This document shows, in pieces, positions 61,401 to 64,000 of a stretch of 64,000 bases of DNA (within the stretch, counting starts at the first letter, position 1; every line of letters begins with the position of its first letter). Made by a program: the position numbers and the translations under genes. The DNA comes from Margaritifera margaritifera (taxonomy: Eukaryota; Mollusca; Bivalvia; Unionida; Margaritiferidae), in contig JAQPZY010001500.1 in the NCBI GenBank assembly GCA_029931535.1, positions 2,529,501-2,593,500 on the forward strand, read 5' to 3'. Under the pieces are notes generated by a model. The model was not told where the DNA came from. It worked only from the letters and a program-made list of their open reading frames with translations, and did not search any database.

Positions 61401-62357
61401 AAATCACATCTGCACTAGTCTTGGTGGTTTTTGGTAGATATTCCCTCTCCCACCCCCCCCCCCACCCCCCGTCACTTAATTTTTGTTTTTGTTTAATTAG
61501 AGCCAAGAATATTTTTTATTTTCTTTTAATTTGTCCTAACCAAATTACTGATAATGAGGACTGTGTACCAGCTTGTTCTCTGTCTGATACTGAGATAGAA
61601 ACTGCTGGCCAGATCCTAAAGCCTTATGTGATTCTCTATACATATGCAGAAAAAGAAATTCAGATTTTCATTTGATCTGGATTCAACAAGTACCTTCTTC
61701 AAAAAGTAATGAATAAAAAAATACACATCTGGATTAGTCTTTGTGGTTCTCCACCAGTGAAGGAATATACAAATACAGGAACAAAAATGGCAATTGCTGA
61801 AGTAGTCATTAATTGTGGGCTTGCAATTGAAGTCAAAGCTCCTTAAATTACTTTATTGTTTGTACCACATTTGCTGGCTTTGATCAATGAATACACATCA
61901 TTTGCTTAATCACACTTCATCACCATGTCATTCTATGTGATATCATTAAGCAGACCCATTAATCAACCATGAAACATGTGAAACCAAGCATGCACTGTGT
62001 AACTACTTTCATGGGTACTGATGAATTAATCAATTGAAAGGTCTAAATAGCTGTTCATATACAGTACACAGGTAGTGTATATGTAAATGCTAAGCTTGTA
62101 GGATCAAGAAACATCTGTTCGCTTAAAGGAAACATATCAGAAACGTATTGCATACTTAAAATAATTGCTCATTTCTGATCATTTTTCTTCCAAATTGTAT
62201 TAAATTTCGGGAGGAATGTATATACAGCATTATATTGGATATTGTGTTTCAGAGAACCTCCAAATAAAGAGTCCCAAGTGTATTAGCGGTCTATTTGTTT
62301 CTGGACAGCTCTGCATGTGATACAGTGACATTATTTTCTTCCCCTTTCTGCTGCTAG
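58471..62357. other. Intron 14, 3.9 kb
   Basis: AT-rich. Two diverged segments at 60840-61240 and 61240-61690 share landmarks (ctgactgataat, gtaccaacttgttttctgtgtga / gtaccagcttgttctctgtctga, gtattgaataaaaaaaatca), so they look like a ~340-bp duplication. C runs at 60759-60767 and 61452-61468. Nothing coding was recognised. Confidence 0.65.
61040..61735. repeat. Diverged ~340-bp tandem duplication
   Basis: Both halves have ctctctcctccccc/ctctcccacccccc, attagaaccggggatat/attagagccaagaatat, tttt(c/a)ttt(c/t)aat(c/t)tgt, then actgataat, tgtaccaacttgtt/tgtaccagcttgtt and a closing attcaacaagt. Confidence 0.65.
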
Positions 62358-62628
62358 GGTCTTCTATACCACAGTCCCCAGCTGACCCCAATCCCACTGA
62401 TCCTTTTACATACGGAACGGGAGTGCAGCGATCCAATTCCAGGCACCGCCGAACCTCCCTAAAACGAATGGGGTCACAGTCACGCAGGAACAGTAAGCAA
62501 GCCCAGAGGAACATGTCTCATGCTAGCACAACCAAATCTTCAGCATGGGAGACCCTGGTTCTGTTTGCAGTAAATTTGTCACGCCTAGATCTGACAGTCA
62601 ACATGAGCAATGTCATGGGAAACACCAT
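62358..62628 (+). CDS. BLTP1: BLTP1 exon 15 of window
   Basis: Acceptor tttctgctgctag. G plus GG gives Gly; then SSIPQSPADPNPTDPFTYGT, a basic Arg/Ser linker (QRSNSRHRRTSLKRMGSQSR), then SSAWETLVLFAVNLSRLDLT and VNMSNVMGNT, with AT left before gtaagt. Human GTPWETLVVFAINLKQLNVQ and MNMSNVMGNTTW match. It begins the conserved C-terminal block that continues beyond the window. Confidence 0.97.
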
Positions 62629-64000
62629 GTAAGTACACATACTTGTATTCTGTCTTGTAAAGAAATGCAGTTGGAACACATTTTGAAACCATTAAAACCA
62701 TTTTCATTATTTTTCTTACATAATAAAAGAAGTGTCCACATATGCATATTTTTGTCTCAGAGAAAGTTACAAGATTTCGTCTTTTTTATGCCAGCTATAA
62801 GGCAGAGCACATTATATTATGATGTTGTCCGTCCATCCATCTGTTACATATTTTGTTTCTGCACGATAATTCTCCAGCATGTACTGCTACCAAACTTTGT
62901 GGATGGCTTGCATTTGGGGTAAGAAAGAAGCCTATCAGATTTGGCGTCCAGAGGTGAAACTCACTGCAACTAAAAGAAGAAAGATGGTTTTCACACAATA
63001 GCATTAGTCCAACATCACAGACCTGCACCAAACTTTGTGGATGGCTTGCAGTTGGGATCAGGAAGAAACTTATAAATTTTGTGTCAAAAGGTCAAAGATC
63101 AAGGTTACTGTGACTGAAAGAAGAATCATGGTTTCCACACACTGACATCAGTTCTACATCACAGACCTGGACCAAGCTTAGTGGATCACTCACATTTAGG
63201 GTAAGGAGGAAGCCTATCAATTTTGGGGTCAAAAAGTCAATGGTTAAGGTCACAGTGACTGAAAGAAGAAAAATGATTGTGCACAATATCTTTAGTTCTA
63301 CATCACAGACCTAGACAAACTTAGTAGTTAGCTTGCACTCTGAGTAAGGTAGAAGACTATTTATTTGGGGGTCAGAAGGTGAAAGTTACTGAGGCAGAAA
63401 AATAAAAACTGGTTTATGCAGAAAAAAAATCAGTTCTTGACCATGTACCTTCACCAAAGTTTGTGGATGACTTATACTTTGGTAAGAAAAATCTGTTGAT
63501 TTTGAGGTCAAAAAGTCAAATATTAATGCCACTGTGACTTAAATGGTTTTTACATATTGAACTTTTGTTTCAGACTACATACATTAACGAAAGTTTGATT
63601 TGGGGATTAAAAGGTCAAAGGTCAAGGTCATTGTGGTTCAAAGTAAAAAAAATGGGTTTTACAAAATAACTTTTATCTTAGAGTATGTTCCAAAGAGATG
63701 CTGCTGCACCTTGAAAATAATGTTTGTACCCTGGTCCACTGTACATTATTAGTAGGTAATGACTGTTGTTGTTGTTTGTCCTTCAAGTTTGAAGATGACC
63801 ATGACATCACTAACTTATATGGTTTCTGTGAGTATGTGAGTGGCTGATGAGGCCAATTTGTGCTCTGAACTGTCAGTGGCACACTGGACAGGAAATGCTG
63901 CTTGGAGTTGCTTGATCAATAGAGAACATACTGCAGTGCTGAGATTTACGCAGTTCGTGCTTCTTCACTGCCTGTGCAAGTCTCTTCAGTTCAAAGTCTG
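62629..64000. other. Start of intron 15, with ~140-bp array
   Basis: After the donor comes about 150 bp of plain sequence, then the array at 62790-63620. The segment 63750-64000 contains gttgtttgtccttcaagttt and looks like dispersed repeat sequence that I cannot place. No further exon is seen. Confidence 0.7.
62790..63620. repeat. ~140-bp tandem array
   Basis: Five or six degenerate units with (a)ccaaacttt(g)tggatgg at about 62890, 63028, 63171, 63311 and 63452, each with gaagcctat(c), ggtcaaagg and gtgactgaaagaaga. The first ~90 bp (atgccagctataaggcagag, gtccgtccatccatctgtt) is the non-array head of the element. Confidence 0.75.

Overview
The window is eukaryotic, AT-rich, intron-dominated and full of repeats. 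It reads as an invertebrate nuclear genome. The repeat content suggests a lophotrochozoan, probably a mollusc and perhaps a bivalve: arrays of 138-150 bp units, a block beginning agcttacctggcc, many TA-flanked MITEs and a tRNA-derived SINE. That assignment is an inference; there is no species-diagnostic gene here.

One gene can be supported. It is on the + strand and is a central-to-late part of the bridge-like lipid transfer protein BLTP1 (KIAA1109 / fragile-site-associated protein; Drosophila tweek, C. elegans lpd-3, yeast Csf1). I place fifteen internal exons from 5102 to 62628. They total 2,810 bp (about 937 codons), and the reading phase is kept across all fourteen introns. The encoded segment matches roughly the stretch between 70% and 88% of the ~5,000-residue vertebrate protein. 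The first exons, promoter and last ~600 residues lie outside the window. Thirteen introns have GT-AG ends. The first appears to use a GC donor. Coding sequence is only about 4.4% of the window.

Layout: 1-5101, upstream sequence with repeats and no recognised exon; 5102-12996, exons 1-5; 13.0-19.4 kb, an intron with a MITE and two array-bearing elements, one with a 292-bp higher-order repeat; 19.4-23.6 kb, exons 6-9 and a 52-bp satellite; 23.6-28.5 kb, an intron with several MITEs and a 1.77-kb TIR element; 28.5-39.5 kb, exons 10-13, a minus-strand wreck of a multicopy metazoan gene family at 33.5-34.9 kb and a SINE at 37.9 kb; 39.5-58.2 kb, an 18.7-kb intron made largely of nested and inverted transposons and tandem arrays; 58.2-62.6 kb, exons 14 and 15; 62.8-63.6 kb, another ~140-bp array.

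The main non-genic results are these. (1) A ~221-bp MITE family with at least seven good copies carries two diverged palindromes whose differences are compensated on opposite arms. (2) A transposon stratigraphy at 44-54.75 kb can be read base by base: an element inserted at TA in an inverted array repeat, and a same-family copy that received a 2.79-kb element, which itself received a 1.1-kb element. (3) Several array families that look unrelated have periods of about 138-150 bp. Nothing in the window points to a bacterial, viral or CRISPR-type system.
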